Shown here in pieces: positions 21,347-32,307 of a DNA stretch of 64,000 bases (positions are counted from its first letter, which is position 1; each line of letters begins with the position of its first letter). The position numbers and the translations under genes were made by a program. The stretch is taken from the NCBI GenBank assembly GCA_018136815.1, contig CM030945.1, forward strand, positions 470,605-534,604. Direction: 5' to 3'. The DNA comes from Isochrysis galbana. Taxonomy: Eukaryota > Haptophyta > Isochrysidales > Isochrysidaceae. The notes under the pieces were generated by a model. The model was not told the DNA's origin. It searched no databases and saw only the letters and a list, made by a program, of their open reading frames with translations.

Positions 21347-21749
21347 GACGGTTCCCTAACCTTGGCGTTCTCCAATGCTGACGGCCGAGAGAAAGCACCA
21401 CTGCCACTTTGGAATACAGCAAATTCTCTCTCCACTTGGGCGATTCGTTGAACTACTTCAGGGGAGGAGACGGTGCATTCTCTCCAAGCTTGCTCTGGGT
21501 TTGACGGATTGGAGGTTACGGATGGAACGGAGGGAACCGGAAGGTACGGAAGGTAGGCGGCGGGAGGCACGGTATTTTGGAACTGGGCGGGTTGGACGGG
21601 CTGATCCACCTCAAGGGCGGGAGGATGGATGGCGGGCAGTGGCGAGGGCGAGCGGGACGACGGAGCGGACATGGCAGATAGCGAGTGGCGAGTGCGAGTG
21701 GCTGGGTTTGACTGGTGTTGTAAGATTGCTTGTGACGACGGGAGCGAGA

Positions 21750-22116
21750 AGCGAGAGCGAGAACGAGGGAGCGAGGAGCGACTGGGGCGACGAACGAGGG
21801 CGACAGAGGCGGTTTGAGAGGTTCCAGACTGTGACTAGGACCTCACCCCTATCGCTAGGGGTCTCCACACTCGTAGCGACAAGAGGAGGAGAGTCGAGGC
21901 CATCACGCGAGGGCGCGAGGGAAGGCGATCCACGAGCACCGAGGAATGAGGGTGTGACTCGCGGAGCTCGAGGGGGACGCGGACGGCGAAGGTGCCTTTG
22001 GATTTGCCCGGGATCGTAACGGGCTCGCTAGTGTAGAGTGCGAACTCCCGGGAGGCCGTTGGTGTGGTAGTCGAATGCGGAAAGAGGGGCTCCACGACGA
22101 CGTCAGTGGCGGTCAC
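21750..22116 (-). pseudogene. Possible Ty3/gypsy polyprotein remnant
   Basis: The minus frame contains SEPVTIPGKSKGTFAVRVPL, then HSSVLVDRLPSRPRVMAST. A second frame has VATSVETPSDRGEVLVTVWN and LSNR. This pattern resembles the linker between protease and reverse transcriptase in Ty3/gypsy polyproteins. A frameshift near 21880 joins the two parts. It is short and without catalytic motifs, so the assignment is tentative. Confidence 0.35.
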
Positions 22117-22313
22117 CGGCGGCGGCGGGGGCTTAGAGAAATCATAGTGCGGGAGCGGTTCGTAGGCGAGGTCGAGTGGGGGCGGCCGACTGTAAGCGGC
22201 CCATTGACGTCCTGTCGGCCGTAGTTGCTCGCTTCAGCCCCGCCGCACTCTACTATTATTCACTACTACAAACTAGTAGTACTATAAATCGGAACTCGGA
22301 CGCTGCGCGGGAG

Positions 22314-24452
22314 ATGGGGGGATGGCCGGCAGCCCTCTTCTCTGCAAAGCGTGGGCTGCTGTGGGCGGTGGGCTGGGGCGCACGGGCGGCGCTGATGGCG
22401 GCAGTAATACAAGGCGCACGTACTATCCACCGCGCACGCCGCTTGCCGCGCGCGCCTCCTGTGCCACGCGGCGCAAGGACAGTCGGCCGGAAGGTGAGGG
22501 AGGGGGAAGGGGAGGGGGGAGAGAGGGGGGGGAGTGAAGGGGGGGGGAGAGGGGGGGGGACACGAGGTAGAGAGTAGTGAAACGATAGAAGGAATGAGAG
22601 GAGGAAAGAGAACGACGGCGAAGAGAAGGGCAAGCGAGGAAAAAAATTGGAGGTCGAGATTGCGCTATGCGTCCCGCAATTGATAGGATGGATGGTGTTC
22701 CGCAGGGATAGACATCTATGATCTACCCCTCCATGGCGTCCCTCTTAGCTCGCACATATGCCTGGTCGATCTGGCACACGCTACTTGTTTGTGATGGAAA
22801 CTCTCGCAGGAGCTGAACGACGACGAGGTCGAGGGGTTTCTCTTTGACATCGACGGCACGCTCGTCGACACTATGCCGCACTTTTATCCTTCGTGGATCG
22901 TTGCATGCGAACAGCACGGGCTGACCATCACGGAGGTGCGCAAGTTCGGCGCCCACCTCTCGCATGCGGATGACATGTTTGCAAACGCCGCCCCCTTGCC
23001 GCGCGTGAACCTTACATGCCCACTTCAAACAAAGCGCCACCCCAGCTCTCATGATCTCGCATGCCTCGCCCACGGACACCACCCGCCTTCCAGCCCTTGC
23101 CGTCTCACTGAGCGGCGTGATGGCTCAACGATGTTGCAGGATGAGTTTTACGGCTTTTCTGGACTTCCCTTGCCGGTTATTGTGGCAAAGCTTTGGCAGG
23201 CTCAAAAGGGAGGCGATCCACCAACAGGCTTCATCGAACTCTTTCTGAAGACCAAAGTCGATGCGCACCATGAGCATGAGGTTAGACAACACTGCGTGCA
23301 CCATTATCCGTGAGACTGAATATGAGCCATCAAGTATTACCCTCCCCCCTTCTACAGGCGCGCGTGGGGCCTCCTCCAGCAATCGAGTGCATCGCCCGGT
23401 TGGCGCGAGAGGCGGAGGCACGCGGGCTACCGATTGCTGCTGCCACGTCAGGGCTCCGAGAGCATGTGGAAGTTCACCTTGCGCACGTGGGGCTTGATAG
23501 TCTATTTTCGTGCGTGTTCAGCGGCCCGCTCTCTGTTCACTACATCCTTGTAAAACCTTCTGGAAGCCCTACCAACGCCACATCCTTGGGCGTGTGGCCG
23601 GCGCGCTCCATGCTCCTTGTCGAGAAGCTTTCAGCCGAGCTTGTACTCATTCAGCACTTTGTGGGAGCGGTGCCCAAAAGCGCCTACACCAACCCACTAC
23701 TTTCATACCTTTCATGTGGCAGGCAAGCCCGCGGAAACCTCGTCTTTGCTGCTGATGTCTCAAGTGGCAAGCCGGCACCTGATATTTTCCAAGAGGCCGC
23801 ACGACGTATTGGTGCGCGCCAGCACCTTGCACATGATCGGAGGCCGAAGCTGGAGTCAAAAGGCTTGCGTCTTGGGTGGAAGCGGCCGCGAACAAACCAG
23901 ATGTGCTCCGTCCATGCATCGGCGTGCGAGCCATGTTGCCATACGAAAAGCTGAAGTATTCAAAGGATCTTGTTCGATCCCTTGCTGTGGAGTTGGACGG
24001 GAGCTTTCGACCCCATCCATTGGATTTGTTAGGTGTCCCTCCACATCGCTGTCGCGCGTTCGAGGATGGTGAGGCAGGCTTACTCGCTGCATTCCGCGCA
24101 GGATGCCACGTCATCGATGTCACATGGTGCGTGTGTGGACATGGACTTGACATACCGAGGCATTGGGCGCGCCCTAATGTCTGGACGGTTTCGACCCATG
24201 ACATGCATCCCCAAATCTTCCATGCGAGTCAATCGGCAAACACTTGCACTGGCGCGTGCTATCGGCCCACCAAAGCGGCTGGACTGCAACACAACTTGCC
24301 TAGCACGAGACATCAAACTGCAAACACCACGTCTTCCTAGAAATAGTCGGTGATACAGTCACCCCTTCCGGCGCAGGTGTGAGGAGTATCCAATTGTCGA
24401 AGGATTGCGCAAGGCCAAAAGTGTCCAAGAGGGCTCTCGTGAGTGGACGTAG
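22314..24452 (+). CDS. HAD-superfamily hydrolase (beta-phosphoglucomutase/phosphatase-like), seven exons
   Basis: Proposed exons are 22314-22493, 22810-22935, 23140-23280, 23358-23509, 23723-23811, 24033-24126 and 24377-24452. They total 858 bases with every phase closing (285 residues). HAD motif I is FLFDIDGTLVDT (nucleophile and acid/base Asp), motif II is AAATSG, motif III Lys is in SGKPAPDIF, and motif IV is AFEDGEAGLLAAFRAGCHVI. Cap-domain sequence lies between motifs I and II. Such enzymes transfer or remove phosphate from small sugars or metabolites; the exact substrate is unknown. Exon 1 codes a basic, Ala-rich leader that may direct import to an organelle. Intron 1 holds a GA/poly-G tract. 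Four of six donors are GTGCGC or GTGCGT. A TATA-like ACTATAAATC lies at 22281-22290. Confidence 0.9.
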
Positions 24453-24859
24453 AGCGCAAATCATACTACTAAAATCATTTGCCATCACCTATGATCTTGA
24501 TCTTGGAGGGCATGACGTGGTGCGTTTGGGGTATTTTGCTGCGGCCCGCCGTGCGCCCGCCGCGCCCATCAGGATGCATCATGCAGCCGGCGCACTGCGC
24601 TCAAAACTTTGCTCTCGGCTGCGCGGTATGCGATATGTCTTACCTAGCGCTTGGCGAGGTAGCGTGCAACCGGTTACGAGAACGCTTGGGGGGGGGGGAT
24701 GGAAAAGCACTTCTTTGCTACTTTAGTCGACTCGTTTGAGTATTCTCCATGGGCTAATACTCTAGACGGACTCGGTGCTTAAGGGTCCGGCATATCTTTA
24801 GGTTGGGCATTGCCAAAACGGGCTGCGAGCTAGGTTGGGCTTGACCAGACTTGCCGGCA
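24453..24859. other. Spacer downstream of the HAD gene
   Basis: No gene is recognised; a poly-G run lies near 24689. The region leads into LINE 3' sequence on the opposite strand. Confidence 0.35.
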
Positions 24860-25460
24860 AGTTTATTCGCAAAAAAAACTTCTTAATATTCTCACCGCGC
24901 GCGCGACTCTGCTGCCTTCCACTGACGGCCGCGCTCGCACCCCTTATCTCTCCCTCTCACTCGCCTTGCGGCTCGTCCCCTCGTGCTCTACTTAGGGGCT
25001 CAGTGTTCGGGGTTTCCAGTGGCAGGCGGCGTGCACCGATCCCCGATGGTCGACTTCTCGGCCTTCCCTCGCGCAATCGGGCGGTCGGCTTCTTTTGGAA
25101 TTCTTGTGGCTGTTGTCGCGTTGAGTACCGGATTTGGGGCTGTGTTGTGCACTAGGCCTTCGGTGATGGGTCGTGGGAGGTGTGGGGTGTGGCGTTCGGT
25201 GGGGCAGGGCTTAGGCTAGCTTTTCTGCTACGTCGAGTGCTTGTGCCACCAGGGTTAGGTTTATGTTCATCGCGAGGGCGCCTTTGTCGTTCGTTTTGAA
25301 GATTGGGGCGCTAAGCTCCCTTGCGTCCTTGATCTTTGGTTTCCTGCCTCGTGAGGCTTGGTTCGTACGCGCTGGCGAAGTTTTGTTAGAGGATTCAAGG
25401 CCGCGTACGAGGACTGTGAATGTGGTCAGGGTGCGTTCTATGACGGGTATACCCTCGGAG
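24860..25460 (-). mobile_element. LINE 3' region with ORF2 C-terminus
   Basis: On the minus strand 25460-25220 encodes RTLTTFTVLVRGLESSNKTS, then TNQASRGRKPK and NDKGALAMNINLTLVAQALD with a stop. It aligns with the ORF2 ends at 46292-46552 and 16501-16900. The remainder down to about 24860 is 3' untranslated sequence. Confidence 0.65.
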
Positions 25461-25615
25461 TCCGGCTCCTGGGTCAGGTGTGGGCGGTGGGGAGGTTAGT
25501 GTTGCCGAGGGAGGTTGCTGGAGGAGTGGAGGGGGTCTTGCTCGTGTGCATTGGCTCTGGGCGTCGTGTTTGTCAGTCCTTCTCTTTGTGGCTAGAGAAT
25601 TGTGTATCCATACGT

Positions 25616-26040
25616 AATGTTGCTGTCTGTCAATGTGTTGTGCCCATGAGGGCCACCCGGCCATGGGCCGCGCCGCCGAGGCGGCGCGGCCCTGGCCAGG
25701 GTGAGAGGGGCCTCTGCCATAAGGCATGCCCAGTGGAGTGTTGGCCTTGCCCGCCTGATGCTGATGCTGACTTGCTGACTTCCTGTGGTCTGCAGTCTGC
25801 TGCCTCCCATGGGGGAGGCCAGCATGGCTGATGGCTGCTGTGGTTGCTGTGGCCGGAGCCACGGGCCGTGTGGTGCGACCCGGGTCGCACGCACCTGCTC
25901 GGCTTCCGAGGGTGGACGCGGCCGCTTCGCCAGCGACTGGTCCGCAGGGGTGTGGGGGCCGCCCTCGGCGGGCGGGGCCCGGCGGAGGAGAGGGGAGTCA
26001 CGCCGGCGCGCTTCATCGCGTCTAACTATTAAGTTAGTTG
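25616..26040 (-). mobile_element. LINE 5' end and ORF1 start (fragment)
   Basis: On the minus strand this begins with the hairpin CTAAC-TTAATA-GTTAG (26040-26022), followed by the ORF1 start region (sense: SLAKRPRPPSEAEQV-like residues). It is homologous over about 400 bases to 36096-36480. With the fragment at 24860-25460 it forms a 5'-end-plus-3'-end copy lacking most of the element. Confidence 0.75.
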
Positions 26041-26276
26041 AGGGGAGACGGACCTAATGGGCGACGCGGGGAGGGGGCGTCGGAGCGTGACAACGAGGAG
26101 GGGGTCTCGCGGGGAAACCTAATGGCGGGAAGGAAACGCAATGCAGGGAGGGGGCACCGGAGCGTGACGGCGGGGAGGGAGTCACGCGAGGAAAACCTAG
26201 CGATTGGGAATGTACAAGGGGGAACAGGCAACCCCCCCTACCCGCAACACTTTCGCTCGTGGCGGTGTTGCTATCG

Positions 26277-26400
26277 TTAGGAGTTTGCTGCCGGGGAGGG
26301 AGACGTGTCTCGACCTTGGGCGATTCTCTCGGTGAGGCCGAGTGCTTTCGCCACGAGTAGGGCTAGGTAAACGCTCAGAGCTATTTTATGAGTGCTGGGA
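26277..26400 (-). mobile_element. LINE ORF2 C-terminal scrap
   Basis: The minus strand encodes KIALSVYLALLVAKALGLTE, then RIAQGRD, matching the ORF2 end at 25220-25330. Bases 26041-26276 between the two fragments hold degenerate GGGAGGGGGC...GGAGCGTGAC direct repeats (about 26065 and 26140). Confidence 0.5.
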
Positions 26401-27252
26401 GAGCTGGGACATCGTGGATGTGGCATACGTTCACAACACGAATAGTGTACAAGATACAGGACACGGACACAGGCAATAATACAAGGCGAGGTCACTCGCT
26501 GCGAGACAACACACATCGGTTTTCAACGGTCAGGGAACATGACACGTTGTTGGCTGACACAGCAAATTTACAGTCCACTTCGGCGGGGTGATGCCGCTGA
26601 CGATGGCCAAACCACAGCGACTCTGCCACCGCCTGAGCCTATGGACTGCTGGACTGGGCCGACCAAATTCGCATGCAACTCGCAATGCATGTGCGTAGGG
26701 CTAAATCAACAAGAGCAAGCACATCCGAAAAGTTTCATTTGTACCGCGTACAAGGGCACAGGGCAAACTTGAACGAAAGCAAGCTAGAGGTCGTTGCAGC
26801 GTGCCTACAGCAATGCGGATGCCTCTTGGTTACGAGACATTGCAGCTCAGGTTCATCCTCGTGGTATAGTGTACAGCTTCCGGCAAGACGGTCGGCGTTA
26901 GCGTCGGAACAGCGCACAGCTCTTATGCGCCAGCGAACGACATCATTGGGTGTATTCAAGACAATCACGGTTTAAGAGAAAGGAGGCACGCCGATCTGCA
27001 TAGTGTGGTCCTGCCGTAGACACCAACGGGGCCTGGAGAGCGTGCCGTCTTCTGCCGCCCTCACTATGAGAAAAGTTGGGGCGACGCATAGGCGGCAAAG
27101 AATAGGCCGTTCGGACCTGAATGCGTTCTGAGGCCGGCCAAGACATGGACAGCGCGGCCAGAGGTCGACCTCACCAACATTCCACGCCGTTGAAGGGGCT
27201 CATAGCGCCCAGCTCGGGGTCAACAATGCTCCGATGCCATGGTACCGCAGAG
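26401..27252. other. Downstream region of the PP2C gene, no gene recognised
   Basis: Short frames on both strands (for example 26673-26975 +) lack relatives, compositional signal or splice partners. Confidence 0.3.
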
Positions 27253-29421
27253 TCATACCTTGGCGGCTCGCCGATTGAACAAGCTGAAGCGGCCGATGCC
27301 TGATCTTGATGTGGGCCTCTCGACGGAAGCAGCCGGGGCCGCGGCGGGTGGACACGGCGCAGGCGCACATTCAGGGAGCGCGTTTGGCAAGCCGGGGTTT
27401 CGAGGAGGAGGGCATAAGTCGACACAAACCACGCTGTGGAGGGAGGAGGGGGAGGGGACAATGAATTGATGTGCGTTGGGCTCTGCGGGCAGCCTTCGGT
27501 TGAGTAGTAAGCCAAGGAACAGCTCTAAGGCCTATGAAGTCATCAAGTGCACCTGATGTCATCCATCAGTTTGTTGAATTTGTAGAGCGTCTTTTGTTCG
27601 GCGAGCTTAGCGATCGCCTCTGCGGCCTTAGTGGGAGTCGCACAACGCCTCGCCACGCTTGCAGCCTGAGAGTGCGACAGACGATCCCAGACACCATCTG
27701 AAGCGATGATTACGCGCTCCCGTCGGCCAGCGGGGACGAAGAAGCGCGAAACCTCAGGATGGGGCGTCACTGCACGCGAAGCGTCCCAGTCTCCTATGCT
27801 GCGCGTGACGCACGTGGACGGGCCTTCGGTACCATCCTTGAACAGAGTCTTAACGGCGAGCGGAAGGTTGGCCACTTGGGTGGCCGATGTGAGGGTGGAC
27901 TCGACAGCTGGGCTGACACCACGGAACCCCACCGTCGATTCGGAGCGGCGGACGAGCAGGCGCGCGAAGAGCGAATGGTGCATCGCAACCTGCAAGGATG
28001 GAAGAGCGGGGGCGGTGATAAGCGCGCCCCGGCGCTGACCATCGATGTGCAGAGGGCTTGACGGGTGGTAATGGGTTTTGGGCACCCCCGCAGGAAAAAG
28101 GGTGCAACATGTGAGCAGCGGCTAGGCGCCATCACCTCGCGCTGCAGGGCGAGCCAGAGCTCCTTGACTTCCTCCTTCGAGGCAAACTCCGGACCCCTGC
28201 TACCGACGGACTCGTCTTTGGAACGGGACTTGGAAGCTGCACGAGGCCTGGCAAGCGCGGCGGGCGCCACACGGCGCGACGGGCCATGGTTTGAATCCTC
28301 ATCCCCACTGGACATCACATAATGTACTGCTGACGCAACCTGGAGACCAGATGTGGCAGGACAGCGTGGGACGTACCGCGGTGAGACCTGATGTGAACCG
28401 ATCCGCGCACACGGGTGGCTGGTGGCCAGATGGCTAGCGGTGCGGCAGTCAGCGAGAGCGTGCGCACCTGGCCAGGTCGCAGTCTGGCGGCTGACTGGCA
28501 ATCACCGAAGACAGTCGATGCGTGCGCGAAGGTGTCCGACACATCTGAGTTGATCGAGCAACGCGAGGCGAGCGCCTGGTCGCTGGCTTCGACGGTACTT
28601 TGGCGGAGCGAGGGCGCCGAATTGCGGCGCTCCGTGCTACAGCTATGACGCGGGTGCTTGGAGTCGGCCGTCCCTCCTAAGGCTGCCGGGTCACTGCACT
28701 CGACCTGTGCCACCACATTGGCCAGTTCGTCCACTTTGTCCTCGTCCGTGCTCCCTCTTCTCTTGTGAGTGGCCGTAAACAACGGATGATGGTACGCATC
28801 CCCATGCCCCGCGGCAAGCGCGTCGCGCACGGCCCAGTGCCGCTGGAGCCGCGCGATCTCATTGTCATTACGAGGCGTGTGGTCGCTTGTAGCCTCAATG
28901 ACCGAGACACCGTGGTTCGAGCCGTGGTTCGAGCCGGCAACGATGCGATTCATGTCGACGCGGATGGCGGTGGAGTCTCCGACGTGCGCAATCGCGCACA
29001 TCAGCCCGTCCTCCGCTCGAGAGCCTGCCGAGACGGTCGAGGCGGATGAGTGGACGGAATCGGCAGCCTCATCGTGTGCGGGCGCTCTGTCGCAGACGAG
29101 GAGGACAGTGGCCGTGGTGCCATCGGAAACGCCGGCGCATCCTAGCTCATTGTCAATCCTCCAGAACTCGCGCTCCACCTCCTCCTTAGCGAAGGAGGAG
29201 CTGGAGAGCCCGAGAAGGCGAGGGGCAAGCCTCTCGACACACGCCTGCGCTGCTCTCACCCCTCCGTGGCCGTCAAAGACAGCGAAGCAGGAGGCGTGCT
29301 GGTCGTGGAGTATAGTGGTGAGGTCCTCGGCCTTCTGTGTTGGCCTCTGAGCCGCCGCGCCCTCGACGCCCGCCAGCTGGCTTTGGGAGAAGAGCGTAGG
29401 GTGGGGGAGAGGGAGCCCCAT
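27253..29421 (-). CDS. PP2C-type (PPM) Ser/Thr protein phosphatase, four exons
   Basis: Exons in transcript order are 29421-28468, 28339-28136, 27989-27553 and 27433-27253, with phases closing (591 residues). PPM landmarks: FAVFDGHGG (metal Asp and Gly), SDGTTATVLLV, IAHVGDSTAIRV, ATSDHTPRNDNEIARL, CVTRSIGDWDASRAVTPHPE, RVIIASDGVWDRLS and, across the last intron, MDDIS joined to VVCVDLCPP, which supplies the final metal-binding Asp and strand. A long Ser-rich insert (about residues 195-400, parts of exons 1-3) separates the TSDHTPRN region from TRSIGDWD and includes an acidic exon 2. The enzyme dephosphorylates phospho-Ser/Thr using Mn/Mg; substrates are unknown. The ATG at 29421 is the first before conserved sequence; an upstream exon is possible. 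Donors are GTGCGC, GTGATG and GTGCAC. Confidence 0.92.
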
Positions 29422-29439
29422 GGGGGCGGAGGGGGAGAG

Positions 29440-30545
29440 GGGGGGGGTGTTGAAAGTGGTGCGAGGACGGGGTGCGAGGAGAGAGAGAAGAGAGGCGTCA
29501 TCATGTTTGATTTTCCAGGTGTCCCTCTCCCGGTATCTGGGTTGTGTATGTGGATAGAGAGGGGGAGAGAACGAGAGAGAGAGAGCGGGAGGAAGAGAGA
29601 GGGAACGGGGGGGGGAAGAGAGAGAGAGGGGTAGAAAGATCGAGAGAGGAGAGAGGAGTGAGAGAGTGGAGAGATCGCTGTGGTGGGTGGGAATAGGATG
29701 CTGAGAGCGTCGAGATCCGCCCAAGAGAGAGAGAAGAGCCTCTGCGGAGGGACGAGGAGGGGGTCGGTGGGGGTGTGTGAGAGGTGAGAGACGGCCACTT
29801 TTCAACGGGAAGAAGCAGGCGGCCGTCTGCGGGGTCTTCGGATGGAGAGCTTTGCCGCGTCGAACAGTTGAGAAGGCGCGCGGGGGAGGGGGGGGGGGGG
29901 TACTGTGGCGGGCGGGCGGGGGGGGGGGGGGGGGGGCAGGGGCCGCGACTCGAGACGCTGTCTCCCCCCCCCCCCTCCCCCCCCCCCGCGGCCCCCCTCT
30001 CCCCCCCCCCCCCCCGCCCCCCCTCCCTTCCCCCCCCCCCGCGGGGATGGGGGCGCACGGCCCCCCCCCCCCGGCGGTGAGCCCGGGCGCCTCGTGCCCC
30101 CTTCCCCCGCCCCCCCCCTCCCTCCCCTCGTGTAACCCCCCCCCCTCCCCCCGCCTTCCTCTGCACGTGGTGGGGGAGGGCGGGGGGGGAAGGGGGGACG
30201 GGAGCAAGTGAGAGGGCGATGGGAGAGGGCGGGGGGAAAGGGCGGAGACCCCCGGCGGGAGGGAAGGGGACGGGGGACGTCCTGCGTGCCGGGAAGGGGG
30301 AGGTGGGGGGGGGGGGGGTACACGAGGGGGGGGGAAGGGGGGAAGGGGGAAAGGGGGGGGAAGGGGGGGCGGGGGGGCCGGCCGGGAGCGAAGATCGGCC
30401 CGCGGACGGTCAAAACGGCCGATCCACGATCTCGGGCACAATCTCGGCCGAAGGTTTGTCGAGATGGGCGAGATGCGAGCGCCGCGGAATGGGGGAGGGC
30501 GGGACCCCCGGCCGGCTCGATCCCGCGGGGGGGGAGGGGGGGGTA
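29440..30545 (-). promoter_or_regulatory. GA tract and extreme poly-G/poly-C island upstream of PP2C
   Basis: Bases 29530-29690 are GA-rich. Bases 29880-30390 are dominated by G-runs, then C-runs, then G-runs of 8-20 bases. Any frame through this region is an artefact of composition. It lies directly upstream of the PP2C start on the minus strand, so it probably includes the promoter or leader. Homopolymer lengths here should not be trusted. Confidence 0.5.
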
Positions 30546-30776
30546 TGTGTAGGCAGTAGGCATAACGAATATGAATAGAGGCTTGAGCTTCGTGCGCGTG
30601 CCCGCTTCGTGGGCGTGCCCGTGCCCTTCCCCAGCCTCCCATGGCCCCTAGCAAGCCTGCCAACAAGCCCAAGCCGGCACGGGGGCACTACACAGTACAT
30701 GCCCGCGACACCCGGGCCGAGGAGCGCGCGCGCGTAGTCGCAGATGTCCGGAAGGCGGTTGCTTATTGTAGCCCCC
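30546..30776. other. Short possible exon cut by a repeat
   Basis: A plus frame from the ATG at 30641 reads MAPSKPANKPKPARGHYTVH and RAEERARVVADVRKAV, then enters the family F repeat at about 30777. It may be the 5' part of a gene or transposon interrupted by that repeat. The origin is unknown. Confidence 0.25.
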
Positions 30777-31075
30777 CGGTCACTCACTCATTTTAACCAC
30801 TATTTCCCACCTCCCCTGGGTGTCCAAGGATTCCCTACCTGCCCCGGCAACTCCCTCCCCCCTCCGAACGACCCCCTCCCGCCCCACGAAGGGCAATGGC
30901 GTCGGTGAGTGACTCCCCTCCCTTCCCCCGCGCGTGGCGGGCTATTTTGGGAGATTGAGGCGGGAGCTCACGGAAGGGAATCGGAATGGTGAATATGGGG
31001 CGCATCACTATTAGAAACGCGGAGCTTCCGCGACGTCCGATCGCGCGTGATCGGCCGAAGAATGGCCTGGAGATG
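30777..31075 (-). repeat. Dispersed repeat, family F (reverse copy)
   Basis: About 300 bases matching 11938-12290 in opposite orientation (CCGGTCACTCACTC, CCACCTCCCCTGGGTGTCC, TGGCGGGCTATTTTGGGAGA, CGGAGCTTCCGCGACGTCCG). A few internal deletions are evident. Confidence 0.6.
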
Positions 31076-31781
31076 GTGGCCATGCAGAGCCTAGAGCTCT
31101 CGCGAGCAGGGTGGGGGGTCAAGGGTAGGTCGCACGCTGGTGCTCAAGGGTCGCACACACTCGTATTGACCCAACCTGGCCCCTCGCGCCGCAGGAATGC
31201 CTCGAGTCGATCCGGCCCGACGCCCAAGGCCACGGCCCCATTGACGTCGACAAGCGCTCGCTTGGACGATGGGAGGTGCAGCTCCTCAAATGGCCGAGCG
31301 GCGCGACGGGCCGGTCGCGACCAGGCCGTTCCGGACCTGCCTCGAACTCCCAAAAGCCTCCTGGCCCGGCCCCACGCATCCGCGCCCACCGTTCATCCGA
31401 AATCTTGAGAGCTGGTGTGTGTCGTGTTCACGTCTCACCTCCGCCTTCACCGCAAAGGCGTGCGCCGAAGCCGCAGGGCCGACAAATTGGGCTTCTGGGG
31501 CGGCACCTTTTGAAATCTGGCTTGGTTGGCAATCCAGTGCAAATGGATGAACGTGAAAGTGCCGGCAGCGCGCCGTATTGTGTTCGAATGTTGGGCACTC
31601 AGGCGTGATTCGGCCCGTAAGGGGGGTCCGACCGGACCTCGCACCGTCTTTTCGGACGAGGATTCTGAAAAGGCGGGGAGACCCTCCGAGCCGCTTTCGC
31701 CGGGGCTTTCCGTTCACGGTCAAATATGTCGACCCCCCCATATTAGATATTAGTACTTAAAAAGCCGTGTTTGACCGCCCT
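31076..31781 (-). mobile_element. Region ending in a family G terminal motif
   Basis: TGTTTGACCGCCCT at 31768-31781 is the reverse of the family G end. The sequence inside it (TTAAAAAGCCG) matches the start of the copy at 14377. The left limit is unknown. Frames at 31276-31608 (+) and 31286-31741 (-) are not recognised. Confidence 0.4.
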
Positions 31782-32307
31782 AACTCTGGATGCGACACAG
31801 CCAAACACACACGGTCCAAAGCCCAGAGATGAGAGATGTCGCGGAGGGCGGAGGGGGGCCTTCCCTTCCCCGCCGCGCCTGCCGCCGGCTTGGCTTCCTC
31901 CTCATTGCCCTCAGACCCACTGGGTCATCACAATTCGTCCTATTATTATCTCGCGAGCTCGGCCACCCGTACGTGTGCGCGCCCCTCTCTCCCCCTCCCT
32001 CCTCCCTCTCCCTCCCCCCCCTCATCTCTCCGTGTCCAAGTTCAACCCCAACGTACCCTGACCGTGCCTCTCGAGCACGTGATCGCCTCGACGAGCAAGA
32101 GGCAGAAAGAAGACCGCGACCGCGATGATGCGGCGCGCAACCATGGCGTAGAAATAATACCGGAGGGAAGGACAAAGGTCAAGCAAAGGTGCCATGAGTT
32201 GGCTGCACACTGTCTGACTCTCTCATCCGTAACGGAATTTGCCACACCGTCCTCGCGCGCCTCAGGAACGAACGAACGAATCTTCGCACTACAATGGCTT
32301 CGCCTCG
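31782..32307. other. Upstream region of the 32308 gene
   Basis: A CT-rich stretch (31980-32035) and a CACGTG at 32076-32081 lie about 230 bases before the assumed start codon. This is probably promoter and 5' leader; no other feature is supported. Confidence 0.3.

Larger units (their letters stand above)
20118..21672 (-). pseudogene. hAT transposase C-terminal region, split by a nested element
   Basis: On the minus strand the frame from 21672 down to 21355 ends ...SALENAKVREPS. After removal of 20439-21346 and one target-site copy, it continues in frame at 20430 with QWWMMYGKHVPMLASIAQQV, then AASAAERNWSVYGQIHSQAR. This is the standard hAT dimerisation domain (WW...G...P.L...A..vL, ERNWS). 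The stop is at 20118. The part above about 21560 is Pro/Ser-rich and may not belong to the transposase. Both the insertion and the missing N-terminus make this copy non-functional. Confidence 0.75.

Noticed and set aside
28315-30672. Single 785-codon minus-strand protein
   Set aside because: The part above 29421 is poly-G/C and GA low-complexity sequence and the part below 28468 is intron. Only the central exon is PP2C.
14377-31781. One 17-kb element bounded by the two opposed family G motifs
   Set aside because: The interval contains several host genes and unrelated transposons; the motif also occurs singly elsewhere.
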